From Oscheius onirici (Eukaryota; Nematoda; Chromadorea; Rhabditida; Rhabditidae): a stretch of DNA of 64,000 nucleotides. Location of the stretch: the NCBI GenBank assembly GCA_932521025.1, contig OW051472.1, positions 6,820,001-6,884,000 on the forward strand, given 5' to 3'. The notes below the pieces were generated by a model. The model was given only the letters and a program-made list of their open reading frames with translations. It did no database searches and was not told where the DNA came from. The translations under genes and the position numbers were made by a program. Positions 12,299 to 23,511 of this stretch are shown piece after piece (the first letter of the stretch is position 1; the number at the start of each line of letters is the position of its first letter).

Positions 12299-12957
12299 CT
12301 AAGCGGGGTCCCTCGCCGTTCTCTTGGCTCCCATCCACTCTCCGTCCATTTCTCTCGCATGTCGCATCCAACAGATTGGCTCCAAACCAAGACGCGTACA
12401 GGCTCTTTTGATATCGTCATCCCATTGTACTGGTGGTCTACCGGGTGCTCTTCGCCTATCCAATGGAATCCACTCCGTGGTATTCTTCGACCATCTTTGG
12501 TCGTTCATCTTGGCTAGAGTGTGTGCCCATTGCAACTTCCTTTTCCACCATATATCCAGGACATCCGGAAGACCTGTTCTTCTCCTTACTTCTTCATTTC
12601 GTACTCGGTAGGATACAAGGGAGAAATACTCTCCTTTTCATTGTCATAGGAACATTGCGCTTTGTGAGAAACAGTCTGTGCTTGTTGAAGGCTCCACAGG
12701 ACGATCCAATCCGTCGTGACAGTTCTTGATTTTGGTCCGTGAATGTGACTGAGCATCCCAGGTAGACAAAGTGACTCACGAATTCAATCGCCACTCCATT
12801 GAGCGAGAGATTTCCCTAGTAGGCATTCGCCATTGCCACTGTTTTTAGGCGATTGATCTCGAGTCCTATGCTTCTGCTAGCTTCTTCTAGTTCCGTGACC
12901 ATTCGCTGAACCGACCTCAAACTTCTGCCAACCAGGACTATATCGTCGTCTGCTCAT
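12299..12957 (-). mobile_element. 5'-truncated RTE-type non-LTR retrotransposon remnant
   Basis: Minus-strand translation shows the C-terminal part of a non-LTR reverse transcriptase: an ADDDIVLVGRS segment (the active-site FADD region), then VYLGCSVTFTD, a cysteine-poor thumb segment, and the typical tail with RRAPGRPPVQWDDDIKR and WMRHAREMDGEW. The frame is broken by a stop (after MANAY) and at least one shift, and the element begins inside the RT domain, the 5' truncation normal for this class. The endonuclease domain is absent. Not functional. Confidence 0.8.
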
Positions 12958-13242
12958 CATCAAATGATTCATTCAAAGTTCTACGAGCTATCTACAGATG
13001 CTGACGATGCGATTTCTTTTGGTTAGTTTTATTTGGGTCCGTTTTGTCCTTTGAATAGCCAAAAACTACCAACATTGAATAACATTCTTTTCAGATCCTT
13101 GTCGATCCCCCCCTATTCATTGCCGGGAAATAACGCCGACTATGGAAAGCATACAGAAACGGCGGAAAATAGTGTTGTGGAGACCAAAGATAGACGCTGA
13201 AAGTAGCCGTACACAACACAAATGACTTTCGAAAAAACGCTG

Positions 13243-13515
13243 TTACGAGGAGAAATCTGCCCAAAGGAGCTGATCGTTGAGACGATAGTGTGGCAGTCTA
13301 AAGGGGTCATGCCCAATTTTTTCGTGATTTCGACCGGTCAAGACAGGTTTATCAAGACAGGAAGTTACTATTATTTTCGAACTGTCTCGACATGTCAAAA
13401 TTCGAGGAGAAATTGGGCGCGACCCAACTTCCAATGAACATTTTCCGTCCTTTCGGGTGTCTGACAGAACCTGAAAACAGCAGACGGAAAGAACAAGCAA
13501 TTCAAGCGTTTTCAC
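13243..13515 (-). CDS. Possible small secreted protein, 90 residues
   Basis: A single ORF opens with a good signal-peptide-like sequence (MKTLELLVLSVCCFQVLS) followed by a basic region and four further cysteines counting the leader, for example GKCSLEVG, LTCRDSS and TSCLDK. No splice extension was needed and no family was recognised. It lies between a retrotransposon remnant and a repeat copy, so chance or a relic is quite possible. Confidence 0.3.
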   Translation of the reverse strand: MKTLELLVLSVCCFQVLSDTRKDGKCSLEVGSRPISPRILTCRDSSKIIVTSCLDKPVLTGRNHEKIGHDPFRLPHYRLNDQLLWADFSS

Positions 13516-13539
13516 TATGTTATTGTTTTCGAATGACTC

Positions 13540-13740
13540 TCAACTACCAATCTCACACACTCTGGCACTTCTCCAGTCTCCAATACCCGATTTGCTAGTC
13601 ACTCCGAAGAGATCCTTACCGAAACCCGAAGACGAAAAAGGAAGAGTACGTCCGCATAGCTGCAGCACTGACGACCAAATGAGCCCAAAGACAAGCACGA
13701 ATCTTTTGACAAGTTTTGACACGTCGAGCATTAGCCCTTT
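13540..13740 (-). repeat. Dispersed repeat family R1, copy B (inverted, internally deleted)
   Basis: On the minus strand an ORF from the ATG at 13731 runs through a signal-like N-terminus (LVKRFVLVFGLIWSSVLQL) directly into SSGFGKDLFGVTSKSGIGDW. The intron-like section of copy A is missing, with about 170 nt deleted. It sits inverted with respect to copy A, the two flanking the RTE remnant. Confidence 0.55.
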
Positions 13741-14040
13741 GCGCTCCTTTATTAATATCGGCGTTTGCTTTCTGCCAATTTAGTTGTTGTCGTACGACAC
13801 TGTAAAAACCTACTTTTAAAGTTTTATATAACCAACCCCATTCCAGTAACCTTTGAGCTGGGTTCTCCGACACTGTCGATCAAGGAAAAGATTCCCGGAG
13901 TATAAAGTATCTTTAACTTTGTTATATTTACTTTTTTTCATTGTCTGATTTTTTTGGAAACTTTTCAAAATCTTTGTTGAAAACAATGAAAGTTGCCTAA
14001 TTGCCAAGAATTCCAAACAGACGAATAGATTGACGACAGG

Positions 14041-14670
14041 ATGCTGCTGATTGCCGTCTTCCTCCTCCTGTGCTACCTTTTCTACGTCTACGGAACAAGG
14101 ATTTGTGAAGACTTCAAAGCTGCCGAGAAGAATCACGATATGGAAAAAGGAAAGTCGACCAATTCTTCCGCGCGAAAGCCGTCTTCTATCGACTGTCCCG
14201 TGCTCGGTAGACGCGGTCTGATCGACTTCGAGGTCGAAATCATCTGCGCCAAGCAGGATCTCCACTCGGGCAGCTATGGCGGAAGCGTCCCCGAAGCCGT
14301 GAGCGACTTGTGCTGGTTGTTGAATCAGTTGACCGACTGGAAGGGCAACATTCTCGTACCGAACATCGACGAGGATCTGGTCAAGCAGTCGACTACTGAA
14401 ATCGACATGAAGAGTGACGGAGCTGAGACTTGCTGGAAGCCGTCTCTATCCTTCCACGGAATCGAGGGAGCCTTTGATGGCGCTGGCGCGAAGACGGTCA
14501 TTCCGGCCAAAGTCATCGGAAAGTTCTCGATCAGGACCGGAACTGGACAGAAGACGGGACATATTGCCGGAATGGTCGACCGTTTCCTGAGGACGACCAT
14601 CAAGAGTAGAAACACGCCGAACAAGCTGAAGACCAAGTACACTCACATCAAGGACGTTACCAAACCGTGA
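14041..14670 (+). pseudogene. Intronless M20 dipeptidase lid-domain fragment with an N-terminal TM segment
   Basis: The 209-residue ORF matches only the dimerisation (lid) domain of cytosolic non-specific dipeptidases (CNDP/carnosinase, M20 family): DLHSGSYGGSVPEA, GNILVPNI, PSLSFHGIEGAF and GAKTVIPAKVIGKFSIR. The catalytic halves on both sides, with most zinc ligands, are missing, as is a ~35-residue stretch inside the lid. In front is a hydrophobic leader (MLLIAVFLLLCYLFYVY) not found in the family. There is no intron, and an AATAAA follows the stop by about 27 bp, so it could be a transcribed retrocopy or exon capture with a new membrane anchor. The lid-domain His of LHSG is kept. It cannot be an active peptidase alone. 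A GTGAGT overlaps the stop codon and might be a donor. Confidence 0.65.
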
Positions 14671-14696
14671 GTCTGTTGTAAGTCAAGTTTTGGACA

Positions 14697-14702
14697 AATA
14701 AA
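14697..14702 (+). terminator. Polyadenylation signal AATAAA
   Basis: Canonical hexamer 27 bp after the stop of the M20 lid-domain ORF, suggesting that this ORF is a complete transcription unit at its 3' end. Confidence 0.5.
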
Positions 14703-15837
14703 ATGGATCGCGGAAAGTTTGTTCCTGTGTTTTTGATTTTGTTTTTGTTTTTAGCCCTTGAATTTCGAAAGACTGTCTCTTTTTTTCAAACGCTCGACCA
14801 AAGAGAACCATTCCATCATTTTCTCAGCCGTTAGCCGTCCTCCTTCCCACATAGCCTCGTTATCGTCAGAGCCAGGCCTCACATGCACCACAACAGATAG
14901 TGTTGTTTGCCCGCGCTCCACCCCAAGTGACAGACTCAAATAATGACGTCAAATTCTTCAAGAACCATCTGTGTTTTCTGCTCTTAATTGATCCTAATTC
15001 TCATTTGTTCAACCGGCCGACTTACCGAGTCTGCTCGCCCTGGAGCCAGCATCGGTATCGGCTTTCCACTTGTTTGCTTTTCTCCCTCTCTTCCCCAGAT
15101 GAATTAATAGACGACTGTTAAATGACTCTCTCGGTACCAGTCACTTCTGATTCACGACTCTTCTGATAAGAATCTACCAGCTCGTTTTGATTAGCTGTTT
15201 TCCATTGTTGAAATCAAGACCGCCGTGTTTGCATTCTGGGAACAAATAATCTCTCACAAACATGGTGAGCCAAGTTTTCGTCGTTTTCTTCTGGTATTTT
15301 GGGATTGTAGACCATTCCAAGTGACCATTTATCCTCTGTTTTTTGTACCTCCTGTTGACTTCGGTAAAAAGTTTACAGAAGCCCATCCTCTTGCAGAAAT
15401 ACTCTCGTTATTCGAATCAAAGACAAATTTTTTTAAAGTTTTGACGCACTGTAAGCTCGTAGCTCTTGATTCGTTCTATAACATTGCAGAGCTTAGATTG
15501 CAGTTTTACGCCTTTTTGAAGGCGGTTTCAGAGATCACAAGGCTGTCAGTAAAAAAACGCAGTTATCATGATCCAAAGAATTTCCAGTCGTTCTGCAAGT
15601 TTTGACTTTTCGCTTGGTGCTCTCTTAATAAAAAAAAAAGAAGATCTATCTGCTTGATCTTGACTTTTGAGATCTTGAACTCTGCCGATATCATGTGGCT
15701 TGCGAAACGCTTTGATCTCTTTGAAATGTGTACTGTATTCCAACTTTTTGGTCCCTTCCCTAAAGCGGGTATTCAAACGCCCTCCCACTGACTTTTCGTT
15801 CTCCTTTCACCAAAAAGCATTCTATTCTCATTCAGAG
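14703..15837. other. Intergenic, no supported gene
   Basis: ORFs of 60-126 codons occur on both strands but none has splice-consistent extension or a recognisable motif. Confidence 0.4.
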
Positions 15838-17492
15838 ATGGAATCTTTTTCCCCCACCAGCCGCAACAATACATGGGGTCCAGGTCTGGACGTGGCAGAA
15901 GAAAAGGTAGCTCTTTAACACAACTCGATAAATAACTTGTGACTCTCTCTTCGTTTGTTCTCTCCTCAGTCCGCTTACTCACAGTCCCTCACTCTTTCCT
16001 ATTTGCCCTTATAACCGGCTGCTCACGGCACGGAGTGAGAGTTCAGTCCTCCTAATTTCATGACCCCGAAATTTCAGACAACCATGAACTTTTCCTTTCT
16101 CATGACGTTACAAGGCGCCATCAACCTTCTGCAAGTGGTTTGTCTTCCTCATTTTTGTTGATTTTGAGACAATTTTTTTAGCTCGTAGGATTTATGGCCT
16201 TGTTCGCCGGATTCTTCATCTGGTTCGACACAAATCTCGTCTTCCAATTCGTCTTTCAGGCAAGTGAAAAAGAGCACACAGAACACAAGGGTCTGTTCTG
16301 TCGGTAGTGACTCAATGCCAATAGAGACATGGGGTCAATGGGGTGCCAGACTGAGAGAAGGAACTGTGAACATCTTTGCACATATTTTGGGAGAATTGGG
16401 TTTTGCAGTGGTTTTCTTCAGCGTAGAAAACAATAAGAAAAAGCTGTGGTCCACCATCATTACGAAAACAAATGTTTTCAGGTTGATAATCACGAACAAT
16501 ATTTTACAAAGTTATAGTTCTTGATCTGTTACTGTTTTTCTCTCTCGAAAAAAGCGAAAACCTCCATTCCATCTCTCCCGATCCCGCTATTTCACAAGCC
16601 AAAGTCAGTACTAGCGGGGGCACTCTGCGTCCCTGCTCTCGGTCGCATCCCGACTCGGGCCGTTTGCTCTCTCTGCACCTCGTACCATACACACCTCGAA
16701 TGAGATTGTTTTCTATCGCTTCATGGCTTTTATAGCTATGATCAATTTGTAGTAATCGTTCTTATCGAATTAACCTTCGATATACGTCGCTATTGCGTCG
16801 TACAAGGTTAACCGATTTTTGAGGCCTGGGTAGGTCGCTGGCTTGCCAGCACCTGCTCAAGGGTCGTCCTGGCACTGCACAATCGCCAGGTTCGGCCCAT
16901 CCCAAGGGGGAACATATGAACAAAAACAAAAAAAAAGAGTACAAAATGTACATTACAACGTTTTGGTACAAGAGCGCAACCAAAGGAACCGAGTCTCTAT
17001 TCGTTCGCTTCTGTTTTCAGTGAGTGAAGCACTAGATTTTGGGAAGAATAAACTGTCAAAAACAGTGGAATATGTCGTTATTCAGGGATATGGCTGGCAG
17101 ACACTCATTCTCGCCATTCTCTTCATCACCTGGATTTTCGCCATTATTATGTTCCTTGCCAATGCTCTCGAGAAGGATGTACTGGAGCAGCTTGGCAAAA
17201 TGAGAGTGAGTTCTTTTTCACGTTCCAAACCATTTAAACCAACAGCTTCTCATCATCTACATAATCTGCGCAGTGGCGCTCGTGATCTCGGCCTCCTTGG
17301 AGTCGTGGTACTGTCACAAGGTTGCCAACGATAAAGATCCGAAACACATTTACGCCCACGTCTGGAAGCCGCGTTTTATTGCTGTCACAGTGAGTCTTGT
17401 GAAAGATGCCTTGAAAAAAGATTCAGGTATTCAACTGGATATTGGTAGCATCCTACTTGGTCCTGATTCCTCTGACTGTCTTCTTCGTGTAA
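15838..17492 (+). CDS. Four-transmembrane protein, MARVEL-like topology
   Basis: Six exons (15838-15906, 16078-16137, 16182-16263, 17021-17205, 17246-17389, 17427-17492) join in phase to 201 residues. Four hydrophobic segments are clear: about 34-58 (LQVLVGFMALFAGFFIW), 98-121 (LILAILFITWIFAIIMFLAN), 132-150 (LLIIYIICAVALVISA) and 182-200 (VFNWILVASYLVLIPL). The short loop 2 has a KDVLEQLGKMR helix; loop 3 carries a Cys-His pair and HVWKPRF. N- and C-termini are probably cytosolic. Topology and size resemble MARVEL or tetraspan vesicle proteins, but no signature motif secures a family. The ATG at 15838 follows an acceptor (TTCAG|AG), compatible with trans-splicing. Intron 3 is 757 bp; the others are 37 to 171 bp. 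Confidence 0.75.
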
Positions 17493-18153
17493 CTGGATCG
17501 TCGCTTTCTCTTCTCCGATTTTCAGGCATCATACTATTGAACAAGTACAATCTAATAAAGAAGATTCTGTAACTGATTTTCCCTCTCTAAGATTGCTAGA
17601 AATCGTGTCCCTTCTTCCAATAGTCGGACGTTCAGTAGTTTCTACACTATCATTTATGGTCGGTTGTACTGCTAGAAATGGTTGGGTTCCTTTTGGAGTG
17701 AAGAGTTTTCTGTCTGGGGGTTTCATGGCGAATGGTAGAGCTATTCGGGCGTCTCATACTTTTGTTGGAGAAGACACAGCACAACTTATTTCATTCCCTT
17801 CGCTTGACACGAAGTGTCAGAAAACCTCCGATTCTCCTAATAGCGGTAAAGCAGGCAGAATATCGATTGCTCTCACTGTATGTTGAATGTGTTCTTCAAG
17901 AAAAAATGATCTTTAATAATATCCGGCTGTTGTAAATCATTGGACGGACATAAGACTCAAAAAATCCTAACTTCTTTAGAAAAGTCTACAAAATCCTGGT
18001 CTTATCGTGGCGCGTTGTTTACAAACTACCGCGTCCAACTAGGCTCTTGGTTTTTCAAATTCTCTCATTATTCCTAAGCCTAAGTAAGCATCGTCTACAA
18101 GAAATTCTTTCGTGATTTTCAAGCTCGAATGAGCTATAGTCCTCAACAGTCGT
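17493..18153. other. Intergenic spacer
   Basis: Contains the presumed 3' UTR of the four-TM gene and the promoter of the exostosin-like gene. An ORF at 17593-17886 has no support. Confidence 0.45.
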
Positions 18154-21100
18154 ATGGAATATGACGTCAGCTTTAGAAGGCGACTTTTCCACTATGGAAG
18201 CGTTCGAAGGTATTTTTATTTTGAACTCTTTTCAACCAAATTTTCGTTTCAGGTTCAACTTTTTTGAACTCTCACTCATAGTTTTGATTACTGTCACTTT
18301 CTACACCGTTGTCTTGACATGTGTAGGAACAAATTCCAGTCTCTTTTGCAGGCTTGGCCACGGGTCTGTCGGAACAGTCTCTTATATGTAAGTCTGAGCA
18401 ACAGTTTTACTCATTTTTTCTTTCAGAAACTTTCAAGATTATACGGGTTCGAGTTGTGAAAGCAAGTACCGGACCAGAATAGATGAGAGCAAAAGGGTAC
18501 TGGGCTCGGTCAAGTCAGAACTGTCAAGAGTTTCGAAAAAGATGAAGGAGATACATTTGGTCACGGACAAATTGAACAGGGAGATTCCGGAAAAACGTAA
18601 GTCGGATCACTTTTACCGGCAGAGACAGTCAGACCTAGTCGTTTATGTGGAAATCAGCCAGCATTCAGAAAGGAACTAAACATTAATAGATCCTGAATAC
18701 ATGACATTTAAAGTCAGTTACAATTCCTATAGTCAAAACTTTGGCTAAGCATTTTGTATATTTTCTCTGATGGATTTTCTCGCCCCACATTCAGTCGAAA
18801 TAATCAAATTGTGAATGTACAGACTAAGCGAGTATGAGCCAACATAGGGGGAAATTAAGACTCAAGAGTTCCTATTGTCTATCAATTTTCTTTTATATGC
18901 ATCATAAAACAGCTTTAGAACAAAAAATAGTCGAATTGGATGAAGAGATAGGAGCTGCTGAGCGTCGTTACAATGAGCTCAAAGAGACCAAGAATGTGCG
19001 GGTTTATCTTCCAAACTCGCCTCTATTCAACAAACAGTAATTTGAATATTTTTACAATTTATTTTTCCAACTTTTCAGATCTTTTACGAACAGCTCGAAT
19101 TCAACAGCCTTTGACTACAGTCACTGTTCCATCAGTTCTTTCATGTCAATTTTTCTGGAGAACTTGACAGAGAATGATAAGACAGCAGTTTTACTCCACG
19201 AAGAATTTAAAAAGAAGGCAAATTTGGTCAAAGAGCGGGAAAAAGCTTGTCTGACCGTGAGTTGTACATTTAAAGGCTTAAAAAATCGGTACTTTCTAGG
19301 TCACAGTAACCAGCGATCCATCCACTTTAAATCTGGAGACTGGTCATCCTAATCGGGTCGTTGTTTCCACCCAAACGGCTGATGGCTTCGAAGGAAATGC
19401 TCTTCTATTCCATCCTGGGAGAAGAAAAGGCGCTTTTGGATCTTCGCTCAATCTCCAGCTAGAAGCGCCGGATATGGAACTGTGGAAGAAGTTGACCCCT
19501 CTACTTCCTTACAAGAAGGATGTAAGTCCAAATAGGAAATAGACCTCGTTGTTGTTGTTTCGCATTGTGAAATTCGCCCGTATCTTTAATATAAACTTTC
19601 AGAACCTCGCCCTACTCTACTTCCCAGACGAAACTCTTTTCGATCAAAAGCTTCTCGACTCTTCTCTTCTCACTCTCCAAGTATCTGCTACAAAGTCAGA
19701 CGACAGAATTAAGACCATCCGCTGTGGTCAGAAAGCCTCCAGGACAGAGTGTACAGATAAAGAGAGTTTCGGTATCCGATTCTTTGATATTTTAGTTCCC
19801 AATTTTCAGTTTCTGTAATGAGGTCTTCGACTTTTTGTGTCCTTACTCCATCGAAAACTTTTCAAGAAAATTTCTGGATGGCTCTCAAGTCGGGATGCAT
19901 TCCAGTCGTTCTATCAGATGAACAGACTCTCCCTTTTGAGGAACTGATCGACTGGAGACTGGCTGCCATTAAATTGCCTGCAGCCCGTCTTCCAGAAGTT
20001 CATTTTCGACTTCGCGGACTCGATCCAGCTGATCTGATCGAGATGAAGAGAATGGGGCGTGTCTTCTTTGAAAAGTACCTGTCCGATGTGGATGTTGTCT
20101 CTTCGACCATTTTGTCCTTCTTGACCAATCGACTCTCGCTTCTTCTTCCTCAAGAGATGGGAACCAAATCGGTTCCTCTTTTCGAAGACAGTTACATCCC
20201 GAAACTTCTTGTTTCCGCCAATAGAGTAATAGCCGAAGATGATGAGTATCTGGGACCACTTGAAGCTCCTCTAGCTTCCGAGTCTTTTCGACACAACTTT
20301 ACTTCGGTCGGAATGGTAAGAAATGCTATAATTATGAGAACAGTTTTATTTCAGTACGGCCACAAAGGTTGGAACAGTGCCAGTGGTCAGGGTTTCTGTC
20401 CAGAGTTCATGAGAGATTCCGTAGAGCTGCCAGCGGAAGCAGAGTTCTATGAGGATACCAAATCAGGTGAGAGTCTTTCTTTGCTTATTCTTAATTCTTT
20501 AGGCTATCGTCCAATCTCTCCCGGAACTGGAGAAGAGTTTAGTAAAGCTCTTGGAGGAAACCGTCAGCGAGAACACTTCACTGTCGTTGTAATCACCTAC
20601 AATCGCGATGACGTCCTTGTCAAACAGCTGGAACGACTGAACAAGATGCCCTATCTGAACAAGGTTATCGTAATTTGGAACAACGTCGGAAGAGAGCCAG
20701 TTGGTGCCTGGCCGAGGATTCATGTCCCTGTCGAGTTCATCAGAACGTCGAAAAATAGTCTGAACAATCGATTCGAGCCATGGGACAGGATAGAAACAGA
20801 GGCTGTACTCTCTCTGGACGACGATATCGCGTTGAGACAACATGAGATCAACTTTGCCTTCAGGTATTCTTCTAAACTCTTCCTCTCACCCTTTTCCAGA
20901 ACTTGGCGCGAAGCCCGCGACCAGATCGTCGGCTTTCCAGCTCGATATCATGCTCGGTACGGAGAGGACATGTACTACAACAGTAATCACACCTGCCAGT
21001 ACAGTATGATCTTGACCGGAGCGGCCTTTCTGCACAAATCGTATTTCTACGAATATTCGAGAAGAATGATGCCGGCCATTCGTGAACATGTGGACAATAT

Positions 21101-21467
21101 CATGAATTGTGAGGACATTGCCATGAACTTCTTGATATCACATTTGACAAGGAAACCTCCGATCAAGACGACCAGCAAATGGACCATACGGTAAGACTTT
21201 TTGTCTCTCTCTCTCTCTCTCTAACCAAATGCCTTTCAGATGCCCCGACTGTCCAGAAACTCTCTCCCAGGACGAGAGCCATTTTCAAGAGCGCCACGAA
21301 TGTATTCGTCTCTTTACTAAAATGTACGGGTACAACCCGTTAAAGTAGATTTTTTCGCTTTTATTCCACGAAATCACTTCTTCAGATTCACTCAATTCCG
21401 TGCCGATTCTGTTCTCTTCAAGACGCGTCTTGGACAAGGAGAGCAAAAGTGCTACAAATACGTGTAA
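18154..21467 (+). CDS. rib-2: Exostosin-like glycosyltransferase, EXTL3/RIB-2 orthologue
   Basis: Thirteen exons join in phase to about 836 residues (C. elegans RIB-2 is of similar size). EXTL3-type enzymes add GlcNAc to the heparan sulfate linkage region in the Golgi. The protein is type II: basic N-terminus (SFRRRLFHYGSVRR), one TM (FFELSLIVLITVTFYTVVL), a coiled-coil stem (KSELSRVSKKMKEI and VELDEEIGAAERRYNELKE), an exostosin domain (FCVLTPSKTFQENFW, GCIPVVLSDEQTLPFEELIDW), then the GT64 domain: VVVITYNRDDVLVKQLERL, SLDDDIAL (the DxD metal site), LTGAAFLHKSYFY, NCEDIAMNFLISH. The Cys-rich tail CPDCPETLSQDESHFQERH and a last short exon end it. Exon starts: 18154, 18253, 18427, 18913, 19079, 19300, 19603, 19810, 20355, 20503, 20900, 21240, 21386. 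It converges with the next gene, stops 84 bp apart. Confidence 0.95.
21204..21222. repeat. (TC)n microsatellite in a rib-2 intron
   Basis: About nine TC units between the donor and the polypyrimidine acceptor of the intron before the Cys-rich tail exon; it extends the pyrimidine tract. Confidence 0.8.
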
Positions 21468-21551
21468 ACAATGCCCATTTTTCAAAAATACGAGGTATTC
21501 CGGTGCTTTTTCCAATTTTCTTGCTCAGAAATAAATCTTTATACATCGAGA

Positions 21552-22932
21552 TCATCTTCGCATTCCTTGCGGAGGAGGGGTTGGTTGGTGCTGTTGGGGT
21601 AGGAATCCGGAGATTCTGCTCAGATTCTGTTGGAAAGCTAGTTGCTGTTGAAGTTCTGAAAAGATATTTATTGAAAGGACGGAGAAACACGACTAACCTG
21701 CCAAATTCATGTTGTTTATCTGGGAGCTGACAGTAATGGCTGGACTCTCTGCTGCTCTCAGTTCCGGTCGCGTTCCTCCACTGAAACAGAAACTTCTTCC
21801 GGTCCAAGAAAAGAATACAAAAAAATCTGATTAATACTCACACGAAAGAGTTATGTCTGGATTGAGTCTGTGGAGCAAACTTGGCAGTACTAGGTGAAGT
21901 CATCGGCTGTCGGTCTCTCCTAGGAGAGTTGACTGACTGAGGCGGGATTAGGCTGAACATGGGTTAGTCAAACACTATAACTTCTGAAACCCACTTTCTG
22001 CTCGGAGCAGGCGATGCGTAGTTGCTACCGCCAGCATAGAATGGACTCTGAGCCGTTGGAGGTATCAATGTATTCCGAATCTGAGATGTCTGCGGCTGAA
22101 GTTTGGCAGCTTGCTGTAGCTGTAAATGCTGTTGCTGTTTAAGATTTTGGAGAAGCTGTGACTGCAGATAGGCCTGATTTGCTTGCATAATCGCCTGTAA
22201 TATTGGAATAGAAAGGAAAGAGAACGAGACAAACGGATTGTGATTGTGGTTGTTGGTACTGTTGAACCTGAGGAGCCGTCAAGAACTGCTGAGAGATGAG
22301 ACTGTTGCTCTGGGCAGCTGAAAAGACGTAGGAATCTATGTACATCCTAATGAAAAAACGTATCAGTCTGACTAAGTCAAACAAGGGTTAAACATCTTTC
22401 CAAATGGACAAAACAGAGGTGAAAATACTCCGTTTCTCTTGAGGAACTAACTAAAAATCAAACCTGGCTGTTTCAGTGCCTGTGCGTAAGCAGGATTCAA
22501 GATCTGGTTCAGTGCCTCGTCCTTCCTCCTTCTCTCCTCCTCAATCTTCTTCAAATGTGCCTCACGTTGGAAGATCACTTTCAGTGTTCCGAACTGTTTG
22601 TGTTTGGTCTGTGCTAGTTCTTCCTTCTTCTTCTCATTTTCCACAAACTCTTTTTCAATCCTCTCCAATTCTTCAATAGCCTTCCTCTTCAGCTCCCTCT
22701 TTTCCTCTTTCCTCTTCTTCTGAGCATTCCTCTGAGATTCTTCTAGAAATAGCAAAAAATAGTAAAATGAGAAAATCTCACTGTTATGAGCTTCCGATTT
22801 TCTTTTGGCTATCATGTTCATGATGCTCTGACGCGTTTTCGTCGACGTGTTCAAGGCCTTCCAGCCGACCGGAACCCATTTTCCCTTGTCAAACGGGATC
22901 GGATCGTTGTGTTTTGGGTGACCGGTGTTCAT
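21552..22932 (-). CDS. Coiled-coil and glutamine-rich protein, function unknown
   Basis: Seven exons (22782-22932, 22464-22742, 22235-22317, 21995-22194, 21842-21952, 21698-21780, 21552-21655) give 336 residues in one phase-consistent model. The ATG at 22932 directly follows CATTTCAG, so it is probably trans-spliced. Residues 1-50 form a compact region with PIPFDKGKWVPVGWKALNTS; 51-145 form a highly charged helix or coiled coil rich in KRKEEKRELKRK and EEERRRKDEALNQ; the rest is Gln-, Pro- and Ser-rich low complexity (NLKQQQHLQLQQAAKLQ, LQQQLAFQQNLSR). The lysine-rich helix could hold a nuclear localisation signal. The make-up suggests a nuclear RNA or transcription factor, but no family was recognised. 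It overlaps nothing and converges on rib-2. Confidence 0.8.
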
Positions 22933-23511
22933 CTGAAATGCGGAAACTTTATTCAACTGCCAAAAGAAGTGCAAAGAGAAGGAAGAAAATCGAGCGAAGA
23001 GAGTATGGAGCCCCGTCTAGAGAAAAATAGTAGTACGTTATTGCGTATATGTCTTTTTTCAAGGAAAATGTTTTTATGAACTCTTCAGACTGAAAGAACT
23101 TCTAATTCATTCCAAAAGAAGAAGTCTTTTTCAGAGATGTGTCTTCCACTTGTCCAGGTTCTAGTTTCTACTTCGATGTCTTTAAAAGGTTCAGTTCGAA
23201 TTGTATTCGGTCTGGTTCTGCAAGATATAAAAAAAAAGTAATGATTCATCAGGATACGACTCCGTGCCGAGCCTATTGTGCGTCGATCCTCTGAAGTCAA
23301 ATGTGTCATTAATAGCGTCACTCGCGTCACCAAACGTTTATCCTCCTGGGTCACAACTAGCGTCGAGCCTCTCAGAGATGGAACCTCTATAAACCAATCC
23401 ATCTGACTTATACACGAATTGTTTTCGTGTACTTTTCCTCGACAACCTCTCGTGCTTTTTTTGCTCTCTCAAACTGTCAACTGAAATCTTCAGATCTCCG
23501 CCTCTGTAGAT
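22933..23511. other. Divergent intergenic region
   Basis: Lies between the oppositely oriented Gln-rich gene and the first RING gene and should hold both promoters. No motif was recognised. Confidence 0.4.

Noticed and set aside
12182..12611. Overlapping plus-strand ORFs
   Set aside because: Antisense of the RTE reverse transcriptase remnant.
16258..16270. GC-AG intron in the four-TM gene (CAG|GCAAGT)
   Set aside because: A GT donor four bases on (GCAA|GTGAAA) gives the only phase that joins the next exon without a stop.
17593..17886. 97-codon plus-strand ORF after the four-TM gene
   Set aside because: No initiation or splice context and no recognisable sequence.
20499..20843. 114-codon minus-strand ORF and similar ORFs inside rib-2
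   Set aside because: Antisense shadow of the conserved GT64 exon.
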